In this document: piece by piece, positions 1 through 9,234 of the stretch
Layout: every line of letters starts with the position of its first letter
Numbering within the stretch: the stretch's first letter is position 1
Assembly (NCBI RefSeq): GCF_019175385.1
Contig: NC_083344.1
Span: 56,544,782 to 56,608,781, forward strand
Length of the DNA stretch: 64,000 nucleotides
Source of the DNA: Lycium barbarum
Lineage: Eukaryota; Streptophyta; Magnoliopsida; Solanales; Solanaceae
Direction of reading: 5' to 3'
Program-made: the position numbers and the translations under genes
Notes under the pieces: model-generated
Seen by the model: only the letters and a program-made list of their open reading frames with translations
Told to the model about the DNA's origin: nothing
The model's database searches: none

Positions 1-871
1 TCGGAGATGTACAGAGATTTGAAACCTTCTGGAGTTATGCTGTGTGTGGCACCAGCGTCGGAGTGGTGACCACGTTCCTGAGCCTTATGCATGATTTTTA
101 CTTGCATGATATATATATACATATGCTTTCAGTACAGACTCTGATGTACTGATTCGGTATCGTCTCCCTGTACCTTTTTATGTCAGTTATGGTTGGTATT
201 TATGTACTCTATGCTTTACATTCTCAGTACATCTTTCGTACTGACCCCCTTTCTTCGGGGGGGCTGCGTTTCATGCCCGCAGGTACAGAGGTTCGAGATC
301 CGCCAGTGTAGGCCACACATTATGCTATCACAGAGTGCTCCTTTTGATTCGGAGCCCATATGTTGGTACATATCTTTTATGGTGTATATGTCTCCGTATA
401 TTTGACTGTTTGGGGTACGGCGGGGCTCTGTCCCGTCATATGATTTCGTTATGATTTGTAGAGGCCTGTAGTCATATATTTGGGTCATGGGTCATGTGTG
501 TGTTTGTTTGTGTACGATCTGCGTCTTAGCGCAATTCCGTTTGCTATTATGGACAAATCGGCCCATTTGTCTGTATACGTATATGTATCTGGCGATGTAT
601 ATTCCGCCAACCTATCAGATTTGGATACGGCCAGAATGGCCTGTATATTTGTATATGTGCATATATTCGGCGATGCATATTCCGCCGCTTTTTTTGGTTC
701 TGATGTGATGTTTTGTACGCGCAATCACGCAAGATAATATTTGTTTTTAACTCTGTTTAAAATGACGAATATGAAATCTGAGTCAAGCTATAATATGATG
801 ATTTGGTTTGTATGTCAGTTTGGGTGTCCAAGTAGGGCACCAGTCGCGGCCCACGGGGCTGGGTCGTGACA
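1..871 (+). mobile_element. LTR 3' portion, cut by window start (same family as C and 51321 LTRs)
   Basis: Reads collinearly with the last part of the LTRs at 51321-54008 and of element C, and ends in GGGTCGTGACA at 871. No primer-binding site follows, so this is a solo LTR or the outer end of a 3' LTR. The right target duplication would be ttttg (872-876); the left copy is outside the window. No gene is contained. Confidence 0.85.
224..437 (+). promoter_or_regulatory. Structured LTR block: triple hairpin 224-282, heptaloop hairpin 419-437
   Basis: Hairpin 1 TCAGTAC/GTACTGA (224-244), hairpin 2 CCCCC/GGGGG, hairpin 3 CTGCG/CGCAG with loop TTTCATGCC ending at 282. The later hairpin is GGCGGG, loop GCTCTGT, CCCGTC. 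Structures were paired by eye; function is unknown. Confidence 0.7.
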
Positions 872-1590
872 TTTTGGTATGAAATGAGGAAGATAAGGGT
901 GAAAAACATCCTTAAATAGCAAGGGAAGTAGGCCTGACCCGACTTGGAGTCGTGTTAGGCCGAGCCCACTGCCTAGTTTGACCTTTCTGCATTAAAACAC
1001 CAATAAATTTTTACTCCGATGTCCTATTGAGGAACGGTTTGTTGCATTGGAAACTAGACTCAATAAAATTCAACTTAGGCTTTTGAATAACTTCAAAACT
1101 CCTCATATTCTAAGATATATTATCCCGTAAAGTTGGACCATAAATTTCCTCTAAGTCTTCCCTATTTAATAAACTTTTCTTCCTGGTTACTTTAACTTCT
1201 AATCTTCTTCCAACTTTTTTATAACTTCATAAACATATAATTACACACTCGTATACATCCATATAATTTCATACACTTGTCTGAAAGGGTCGGGAAATCT
1301 CAATGCTCAATTTTACAATCAAACAAACTCATATAAGTCCATCGCAACTCAAGTCACAAAACTTTGTCTTCATTTTATCCAATCTCTCATGTATTCACTT
1401 ATTTCTTCAAATACATTTATAATATACTTATATCATCTCGTATATGCACTTATAGCACAATTTTGAACTATTCAAATTACCCTGTTACGTTGAAAAACTC
1501 AAAACAAAAGTATACAAAGCAACTCCATTACTAACTCAAATATCCTTTCCTTAAACTTATTCAACTCGTCCTTACTTATCATGTCTCATA
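872..1590 (-). mobile_element. Minus-strand LTR fragment related to the 5' half of the element E LTR
   Basis: On the minus strand this matches the start of the LTR at 5681. One shared block at about 1030-1120 reads GGAAACTAGACTC and has its counterpart around 6240-6270; another at about 1500-1590 resembles E's 5700-5770. Both ends are ragged and no TSD is visible. No coding sequence. Confidence 0.55.
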
Positions 1591-1599
1591 TGACATATG

Positions 1600-2280
1600 C
1601 TTATATGAGGTGCAACATTATGAGCCTAATGGCTATGCGCTTTGTGGTGAATATACCTGTGAAGATAATGGGATTGAACAAAACTCTTATGAGGGATCTT
1701 CTAGTAGATATTCACGTACATCGGCTTGTGATACTTCCTATTCCACATAAAAAGATATAAGTGTGTGGATTAGGCCGAGTAGGAGTCTACCTAGAGGGAG
1801 AAGAGATTATACATTTCCTAATCTAAGAAACACGATAAGTCACGCTTCTTATCCTAAGCCGGAGTTACCATATTCCCAATATGGTTATGAAGTGGAGGGT
1901 AGGAGGAGAGAAGTGTTGAGGAGAGATGACCAACACGTCGAGTATGGAAGTCCTTATGGAGGTTACTCAAATTCGACATCTTATCCTACTCCAAGGAATA
2001 CAACAAATCTTTAATCTTATCATAATCCGAGATTACCATGTTCACAAGGTGGTTATGTTATGGGAGGTAGGAGAGCAGTAATGATAGGTGAAGGAAGTAG
2101 GAGGAATGAGGGACCTCAAGCGAGGAATGATCCTAAAGAAGAAACAAGCACAAGTGGTGGTTTCAAGGAGATAAAACATGACTTCAAGTACATAAGGGAA
2201 AGGCTTCTCCAAATGTAAGAACAAGTCCACATGACACAACAAATTGTGAGAGAAAAGATTGAGAGGACTAAGGAGTGAAA
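1600..2280 (+). pseudogene. Gag-like N-terminal remnant
   Basis: Translating 1600-2280 gives Tyr/Gly/Ser/Arg-rich sequence with stops, including an open stretch at 1763-2014 (83 codons). It is followed by a predicted helical segment rich in Glu/Gln/Arg (around 2170-2280, KYIRERLLQM then VHMTQQIVREKIERTKE). Such a charged coiled segment is common near the start of gag in plant Gypsy elements. No zinc knuckle is seen. It could be another structural ORF; there is no intact start or end. Confidence 0.4.
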
Positions 2281-2563
2281 AGTGACAACTCTAGAGAGAA
2301 AAAAGGAGAGGATGTGAGGAGTAATGTGAGCGGGTTGTCACAAACTTTATCTAACCCTTGTAAATTTTCTAGTGGCCTTATTGATAGTGCAGCCATTCTC
2401 GGAAGAAAGCAGAATGATGAGCCTCAAACTTTGAAAGTTCATGAGATAGATGAGGGCTTCCCGAAAGAGAAAATGGACTCCTAAGTTGAAATCTGAGGTA
2501 AAGGAGATGTTCTGTGAGAACTTCAAGGTAAAATAGTTAATCTTAACACCACAAATGATGTGA

Positions 2564-4050
2564 TTGACCATTGTTGAAGTGAGTGTAAATGATAGATTGT
2601 CCTTAATTGAGCTTAATGAGTCTTTGCCTTGTAATGAGCTTAGTACTATAATGACAATTGACAATGTAGATGAAATGGATGGTCCAACACTGGTTGATCC
2701 TATTGATAACTATCTTGACTCTTCTTTTGATTTCAAGTTGTGTCCACTTAGTGTTGATCCTCTTGGTTTGCATGATAGTACATTGTCATGTGAGATGTTA
2801 GGACACCCACTAGTTGATCCTCTTGGTTTGCATGATAGTACATTGTCATGTGAGATGTTAGGACACCCACTAGTTGATCCTAGCGATGAGCGAATTGATT
2901 CTTCTAGCAAGATCAATTTGCGTCCAACTAGTGTGATTGCTTGTGTTGATCAATTTGTTTGCTATGAAAATCCACTATTTGAGGAATCTTGTGATATTCT
3001 TAATGACCCTTAATTTAGTGATGATGTTGGTATAATTGATCATTTACCTAGTCGTGTGCATGAAAGTGTTGTGGAAAGCGACCTTTGTCTTTATGAGAGT
3101 GGAATTGCATGCTTTGATACTTCATTGTTAATTGATTCTTCTCTCTTTATAGATACTGCATTATTTGATATTGACATGACTATTGGGAATGATGAACCTA
3201 GTGGGATGTTTGGGAATGTTGAGCATTTGGTTTCCTTTGGAGACTATAATGTGATATGTAACCCACTATGGAATGATGACACTCTTTCCCATGATGGTGA
3301 TCTTCCCTTGAGGAATTGTGATCCATTTGTGGGGAAGGAAAGTGTTACAAAGGAAGGTTATTCTTGTCTAGAAATTGGAAATTCTTCCTTTCATGTTCAA
3401 CTTCATAATAGCCTATTGAATGATCTTATTCTTGAACCTAATAGTGAGGCTACATTGGGGGATGACATAGATGGGGAAGTTGTCTTAAGTGATGCCTTTC
3501 TTTATTACTTGTTTGCATATGATGACGCTCTTGTGTTATGTTTGGGGTGCATCTTATGTGGAGGAAGGTACTTATGGGGTTGATGGGAGTGTTCTTGACT
3601 ATGAAAAATGGATATTCTTCCCATTTGATCCCGGTGATACTCTTTCCTTTGAACTCTTTGCTTGTAAATTCCTTTGTGTGTTATTGGATAAATCAGTAAT
3701 AGGATTACATGAAAGATTTTTGCACAATGACTTTAGGCATAATTTTGTCTATGACCCTAATGCTTTGCCCTCTTGTCTTGACTTGGTTTAAAAATCATTG
3801 TTAGTTGAGACTAGTGTAATGAGGGGGATTCTAGGTTGGAGTGACCTTGTGTTGAATCTTATACTTAGTCTTAAAATGGGTCAATATTATTTGAGGAGTG
3901 AGGATACAATGTGTTTCATATCTTCTATAACCAATGTAGCTTCCCATGCTTCTTATTCTAAGTACAATGGTTCCATCACTTTTTCCTTACTTCATGCTTT
4001 TCGGGGAAATCACCTTGTTGATATCCCATATGTGTACATGCTTTTCTTGA
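2564..4050 (+). pseudogene. Long acidic ORF of unknown family between gag-like and integrase remnants
   Basis: I do not recognise this protein. 2564-3583 is a single frame broken only by TAA at 3011-3013. The reading then shifts by about 3490-3580 and continues in another frame to TAA 3789-3791 and beyond to about 4050. The roughly 490 residues are rich in Asp, Leu, Ser and Cys, with recurring motifs such as DPLGLHDSTLS, ENPLFEESCDIL and NPLWNDDTLSHDGDLP. It has no protease D-T-G, no RT YxDD and no RNase H motif, although it occupies the place where those domains normally sit. No signal peptide or membrane segment stands out. Position suggests an accessory retrotransposon ORF; captured host sequence is possible. 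Confidence 0.5.
2754..2877 (+). repeat. Exact in-frame 60-bp tandem duplication (2 copies)
   Basis: 2761-2820 and 2821-2880 are base-for-base identical; with flanking GTTGATCC the repeat covers about 2754-2877. Sixty bases is 20 codons, so the frame of the acidic ORF is kept. Complete identity inside otherwise decayed DNA points to a recent duplication. Confidence 0.9.
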
Positions 4051-4054
4051 TAAT

Positions 4055-4670
4055 TATTGATGTGTGGGTGCACTTGGCACCAAGCTTTTATTCTCTACTT
4101 GTTTCCACCCACAAATGGATAGGCAAACCGAAGTAGTCAATAGGACTCTTGGAAGCATGCTTAGATGTATGATTAGGAAAAAGCCTACTTCTTGGGAGGA
4201 TTTTTTGCCTTTAATAGAATTTGCTTATAACCGTTCTCTTCACGCTTCTATTGGCATGACCCCATTTGATGTTTGCTATGGGTTTAACCCATTGATTCCT
4301 TTAACCTTAACCCCCTTGTCTAGTGATGTTGTTGTGAACTTAGATGCAAAACAAAGGGCGGCCAAAATGATGAAAATCCATGCCAAGGTAAAGGAGAACA
4401 TTGACAAGTTAACACCAAGGTAGAAAAGAGGGAAAACCGTGAGAGGAAGAAGATAGAATTCAAACCTAATGATTGGGTTTGGGTTCATTTTCGGAAGGAA
4501 ATATTTCCTCAATTGAGGAAAGGGAAGTTGAGCCCAAGATGAGATGGTCCCTTAAAATTCCTTGAAAAGGTCAATGACAATGCCTACAAGATCGACTTTC
4601 CAAGTGAGTATAATGTTCACAATTTGTTCAATGATCCTTCTTGGCGCACTTCACTTCAAGACATCCACCC
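4055..4670 (+). pseudogene. Integrase C-terminal part, degenerate
   Basis: Open at 4064-4423. It begins at the end of the catalytic core: HPQMDRQTEVVNRT is the altered HPQTDGQTE signature containing the last catalytic Glu. SWEDFLPLIEFAYNRSLHAS and YGFNPLIPLTLTPL follow, typical of chromovirus integrases. The frame is then broken, but 4440-4670 still encodes FKPNDWVWVHFRKE, the KGKLSPR stretch and NDNAYKIDFPSEYNVHNLF. The first two catalytic Asp residues and the HHCC finger are missing. It is not functional. Confidence 0.75.
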
Positions 4671-5273
4671 AAAGCCAAGTCATGAAACTTCGAACTCTAC
4701 AAGCGGCGTGGATGACAAGGATGGCATGGAAGACCTTTTGAGGCTCCTACAGGCCACACAAGATGGCTTATAATGTGTAGAAGGTGGCTTGGGAGTTGAT
4801 TGAAGAATAAGCTACTAGAAAGGGGACCAACTGCGCAAAGTGGCCAAACGTGCAAACAGGGATATTTCTGCAAATTGGCTACCCTTGCAAACTTGGACAA
4901 GATCGAGAGTTGGCTACTTGTTCAAGGGAGGTTATGCTTTCACGAAGGCCATGCATAAAAGGTTTATTAGAGGGCCATCTATGCAATGAGGGGCATGTTT
5001 GGCCATTGAAGGACAATTCTTGAATGGAAGACTACACTAAGAATACTAGCCAAACAAGGACCTTACTTCATTAAGGGTAGCATTGTAATTGCCTATTAGT
5101 CTTTTTTACTTAGCTTGTATATATATTTTGTCTTTCATTTCATTACTTAGATTTTGATGATGAATATTTGAGTGATAGATTGTTAGGTATATTCAAGGGC
5201 TATTTTAGTCAATATGATGGTGGAATCCATTGTTGGTTTGTGGACCTTTTATTTCAAATGAATTGATGAAGCC
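4671..5273 (+). other. Non-coding 3' region of element G
   Basis: No open frame of note and no clear polypurine tract next to an LTR start. Probably the untranslated tail of element G, cut by the LTR fragment at 5274. Confidence 0.4.
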
Positions 5274-5680
5274 TGTCTAACGACCCAAATCGGAGGGCCG
5301 CAACTGACACTCAAGACCTTACTCGACTGAGTGCCATACTACTATTCTATTCATAAGTCACAACTTTTTGTGAACCTTTAAATCATGAAATGACGCCCTC
5401 GTGAAGTAAAAGATGAAAACTTATTAATAGAACTCCTTCATCATGTCAGGGACTTCTCCCTTATCGTTAAATCAAAGAAAACCTTTAGTCACAATAAAAT
5501 ATTTAAAACAATGCATATGAACACGTTGACCTACATGCCTGCTTTACACAACTGTCGACATCTCGACGCACTATCCACAGGACACTGTCTGCAAAAGCCT
5601 CTAACAAGGACCAAGTTACCATAACATAAATTGAGACAGGGCCCAGCATACTCGTAATGCATCTGACTCGAGGACATACA
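5274..5680 (-). mobile_element. Minus-strand LTR 3' fragment, interrupted by element E
   Basis: Starts TGTCTAACGACCC, a variant of the TGTCACGACCC end of the minus-strand LTRs here. Around 5560-5680 it carries the same landmarks as the LTR at 50350 (gtcgacatctcgac, cacaggacactgtctgc, gagacagggccc). Element E begins at 5681 directly after gacataca. The rest of this LTR is not in the window. The heptaloop stem is eroded here. Confidence 0.65.
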
Positions 5681-6732
5681 TGTTACACCCCGTAAGAGTC
5701 TGTGCTACTTGACTCAAGAAAAGAATGAATGAGTTAAGAAAGTTCAAGGAAAGTTAATCGAGTTAGTAGGAATATCGTTATATATATGGTTACCTTAAGT
5801 ATCCCGAGGTGACATGGTAACCTAAAGGATTTGAAACCATGTTTTGAGTACGTATACGAGGTAATGTGAGTGCCCTTTTAAAGTATTTGAGATTATTAGT
5901 AATGATATAGAAGATGGACAAAAGATATGAATATACTTTTGCGATTGGAGTTTTGTCGAAGCTTTGTGAGTTCTCTAGTTATGTTTAACGTTATTGTGAT
6001 TCTTCGGACCCTTCGAGACATGTGTATGGATTGTTATGGATGTATAGGAGTAGGTATATGTATGTATAAGAGGTTACATGAGGGTTGGGAGAGGATTAGA
6101 AGTTAAACGTATCTAAACGAAATGAATCGAAACAGCTTCAGTAAGATCTCGGACCACATTATTAGCCCATATTGTTGGAGGCATATCTCCTAGTATATGA
6201 GGAGTTTTAAGGTGTTTAAAAAGCCTAAAATGAATTTCATCGAGTCTAGTTTCCAACGAAACAAACCGTTCATCAAAATGATATCGGGATAAGGAGTAAT
6301 GGACAATGAATGTTGGGCTGGCGGGGCAGCAAGTTGAGACCCGACCCAAACATTCATATTTCGGCCCATGAGGTCAATTAAACTTAATATATAAGTCACC
6401 ACTTTGTGCTATATCACTCCACACGACCTAAAACAGATCCAAGAGCCCTTATGATCTCTCCCAAACCCTCTTTCTAATTGAGCCATCATATAAACTAAAT
6501 CCTAGCTCCTTGACATGAGATTCGTTAAAGAGAAGTTGTAGCCTATGTTCTCCTTGTGTTGTAAAGCAAGCAGCTGGAAAGAGGAACTAGATTCTTGAAG
6601 ATTCTGATTGTTAAAGGTAAGTTCAACCTCCTACTCATGTTATTAAGGTTAATTAAAGGTTTAACATGGTGTATACGTGAAGGAAACGTTGATATACAAG
6701 CGATATACAGACTTAGATGTTATTGTAAGTTG

Positions 6733-7020
6733 GGGGCTGTTTTGTGATGATATTTTGGGGCTGTTTGGTATGATTTTCGTGGCTGTTTTGTGATGATATT
6801 TTGGGGCTGTTTGGTATGATTTTCGTGGCTGTTTTGTGATGATATTTTGGGGCTGTTTGATATGATTTTCGTGGCTGTTTTGTGATGATATTTGGGGTTG
6901 TTTGGTATAATATTTGTAGCTGTTTTGTGATGATATTTTGGGGTTGTTTGGTACGATTTTTGTGGCTGTTTTGTGATGATATTTTGGGGCTGTTTGGTAT
7001 GATATTTGTGGCTGTGTGTG
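6733..7020 (+). repeat. 46-bp minisatellite, about six copies, in E LTR
   Basis: Tandem units alternate GGGGCTGTTTGGTATGAT with GTGGCTGTTTTGTGATGATA; the first three units are nearly identical and later ones have substitutions. None of the other LTRs shows it. Confidence 0.85.
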
Positions 7021-7463
7021 TTGTTGATATTGGTGGGATTATTTTGGGTTGTTGGTAAGTTGGGATGGAGTAAGAAAAATATGGGAAATGTTTCCGGATT
7101 TTCGTTAGATTGTTTGTTAGCTTACAATGAGTAGTAAAGAATGACTTTCATCTAATTGTGGCGTAATTATTGCCTTTTTATAGATTACAAACCTGGGCAG
7201 TAGATTTTAGACGAATAGACTCGCTTCAAGGTATGTAAAGCTATCCCTTCGTTTTTTTTTTGGCATGAGTTACATAAAATAAGCGGACGATGAACGTACA
7301 TAATTCCAATGAATTCTATTCCTCAGTGATACTTGACATGATAGTTGTCTTTGATTCTCCAGTGTTGGTTCATTGTAATTATTCTATTGAGTGTCAGATG
7401 ATGATTTAATTTGTATATGGTTGCTCCTGATAGTCTATTCGTGCATAAGGTTATTACATCATT

Positions 7464-7547
7464 TCACCGAGTCCCGGGCCGGGTATGTATTCGTGCACAG
7501 TTTCATTGCATTGTTCACCGAGTCCCTCACTAGAAGGAAAGGTACGG

Positions 7548-7609
<62 letters not shown>

Positions 7610-7760
7610 TATCTCACTGAGACCCTCACTAGAGGGTCAGGTACGGTATATATGTATATGACTTCATTCACCGAGTCCCATAATGGGCCGGATACGGTAT
7701 ATATGTATATGACTTCATTCACCGAGTCCTATAATGGGCCGGGTACGGTATATTATATAG
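7464..7760 (+). repeat. CACCGAGTCCC...GGGCCGG minisatellite with embedded (TA)n tract
   Basis: About five degenerate units of the type caccgagtccc - gggccgg - tacggtata, each followed by an AT-rich spacer. A pure TA microsatellite occupies about 7548-7606. GC-rich repeats with related wording occur at the same slot in the other LTRs. Confidence 0.8.
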
Positions 7761-7880
7761 ATATGCATGACTCTCATCTCATAAGGCACAGGTGCATTGG
7801 TATCTTTGATTATCATACTTGTCTCCTGTCATCTTTTGCTCAGTTATGATCTTCTTTATTGTACTTCATGCTTTATATAT

Positions 7881-8088
7881 TCAGTACATTTTCGTATTGA
7901 CCCCCTTTCTTCTGGGGACTGCGTTTCATGCCCGCAGGTACAGACACTCAGTTTGGTGATCCTCCAGCCTAGGACTTCTGCTCAGCTGTTTGGAGAGCTC
8001 CATTGTTCCGAAGCCTAAGTCATTTTGGTACAGATCCTATGATATAGACTTATGCATATCCAGGGGTACGACGGGGCCCTGTCCCGTC
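7881..8088 (+). promoter_or_regulatory. Structured LTR block: triple hairpin 7881-7937, heptaloop hairpin 8070-8088
   Basis: Hairpin 1 has a G.T wobble (TCAGTAC/GTATTGA). Hairpin 2 is CCCC/GGGG. Hairpin 3 is CTGCG/CGCAG. The heptaloop hairpin is a perfect GACGGG/CCCGTC around GCCCTGT. Confidence 0.7.
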
Positions 8089-8411
8089 ATATTTCACAAT
8101 TATACTCTTAGAGGTCTGTAGACATGTGTGGGTTGTATATAGGTTTTGGTCAGCTATATCGACATGGTTCGTTTTGGGTATTCCCATATATAGTGGCAGC
8201 CTTGTCGGCTTGCAAATTTTGTTATGTTTTGGTTAGCTGTGACTCCTCAGGAGATAGGTTCATTATGATATATGACGTTATAAGTGCATAGCTTGCTTTT
8301 ACAAATTTCCATATTGTCCTTAGTTTCAGTCTGATTATATCTAGCAGATTCGCATACGAGTGTCCAGCTCGAGCACTAGTCATGGGCCATCGGGTTGGGT
8401 TGTGACAAAAG

Positions 8412-8423
8412 TGGTATCAGAGC
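8412..8423 (+). other. Primer-binding site, initiator tRNA-Met
   Basis: TGGTATCAGAGC, complementary to the 3' end of plant initiator tRNA-Met, four bases after the LTR. Confidence 0.95.
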
Positions 8424-8474
8424 AGTTCATCCTCGGAGTGTCTACAGACTGTGTCTAGTAGAGTCTTGTTTATC

Positions 8475-8494
8475 GGTGTGTTGTGCACCACATC
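8475..8494 (+). promoter_or_regulatory. Dimer-initiation-like leader hairpin (loop TTGTGCAC)
   Basis: Stem GGTGTG/CACATC (one G.T pair) closes an eight-base loop containing the self-complementary hexamer GTGCAC (8483-8488). It lies 51 nt after the primer-binding site. The role is inferred from form and position. Confidence 0.6.
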
Positions 8495-8611
8495 TATAAA
8501 CAGAAAGCTACAGGACATTTAGGATGTCACTTTTCCTTCTTACTCTAGAAGGTGCGATAGAGCTATGTTATCAGGATAATCCCTCTCTAACGAATTATTG
8601 TGTTTTTAGCT

Positions 8612-9234
8612 ATGCCTCCAAAGAAAGCGACAGCTGCCAGAAGGGCAAATCGGTAGCAGGAGATACTAGTCAGACCCGGAGAGTTACTAGGGCTCGTGCC
8701 CAGTTTATGCCTAAGGTTGTACTCCAGTCGGCAAGCTCTCCTACACCCCCACCTCCAGAGGAACATAGAGCAGCAGCAGCTCCAGTTCAGGGGGCAGCAC
8801 CACCGCCAACTCCCGAGGCCCCAGCACCTGAGCCTCTAGCTCCTCAGTCAGGGGCGGAGGATAGGGCAATGAGAGACGCAGTTCAGCTGCTGACCAGATT
8901 AGTGGCAGGGCAGGCTCACAGGCATGGACTAGGAGTTGACTATGCAGATAGATCTGATAGTTTGAGGGTTCGTGACTTCTTAAGTTGTAATCCTCTAGAG
9001 TTTTTTGGGTCAAAGCTCGAGGATGATCCGCAGGAGTTTATTCGGTAGATACAACGTACATTGAGGATATTCAAGGCTTCTGAGACTGAGTCTGTTGAAT
9101 TGGCTTCGTATCGATTGCGGGATGTAGCTATTAATTGGTATGAGTCTTGGGAGTTATCTAGGGGCGAGGGTGCTCCTCTATCAGTATTGGATGAGTTTGT
9201 GGAGGTCTTCCTTGGCCACTTTCTACCTCCAGAG
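8612..9234 (+). pseudogene. gag: Element E gag, frameshifted and truncated
   Basis: The ATG at 8612 begins MPPKKATAARR, the usual Tekay gag start, but a TAG follows in NR*QE and the frame shifts near 8655 to an open frame running to TAG 9046-9048. Reading then resumes in the same frame to 9234. The matrix/capsid region is recognisable: [41 protein letters not shown] and ending at FLPPE. No knuckle remains because a minus-strand LTR begins at 9235. The TAG at 9046 sits where relatives have Gln (IR*IQRTLR), consistent with a C-to-T change at CAG. Confidence 0.85.

Larger units (their letters stand above)
1591..5273 (+). mobile_element. Degenerate Ty3/Gypsy element G (gag-like, unknown ORF, integrase end)
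   Basis: Three coding remnants in the same orientation: a Tyr/Arg-rich gag-like stretch, a long acidic ORF of unknown family, and the C-terminal half of a chromovirus-type integrase. Protease, RT and RNase H are not recognisable. No LTR belonging to it was found in the window; it is bounded by unrelated LTR fragments. The integrase tail style (KEIFPQLRKGKLSPR, then NDNAYKIDFPSEYNVH) recalls CRM/Galadriel-like chromoviruses rather than the Tekay type seen elsewhere here; that lineage call is from memory. Confidence 0.6.
5681..8407 (+). mobile_element. Element E 5' LTR (2727 bp)
   Basis: Begins TGTTACACCCCG and ends GGGTTGTGACA, followed after four bases by the primer-binding site. Internal landmarks in order: weak core promoter-like motif around 7080-7110, donor-like AAG|GTATGTAAAG at 7231, minisatellites, hairpin block 7881-7937, heptaloop hairpin 8070-8088. 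Confidence 0.9.
5681..9234 (+). mobile_element. Element E: Tekay-like Ty3/Gypsy, 5' LTR, leader and partial gag
   Basis: LTR 5681-8407, primer-binding site 8412-8423, leader hairpin 8475-8494, then a broken gag that stops abruptly at 9234 where a minus-strand LTR starts. No pol or 3' LTR lies in the window; they may lie beyond the right edge, since the intervening elements are nested. Confidence 0.8.

Noticed and set aside
5631..5647. Heptaloop hairpin in the 5274 LTR fragment
   Set aside because: Loop sequence present, but only about two stem pairs remain.
7391..7849. 152-codon frame with Ile/Tyr repeats
   Set aside because: Produced by the (TA)n tract and minisatellite in the E LTR.
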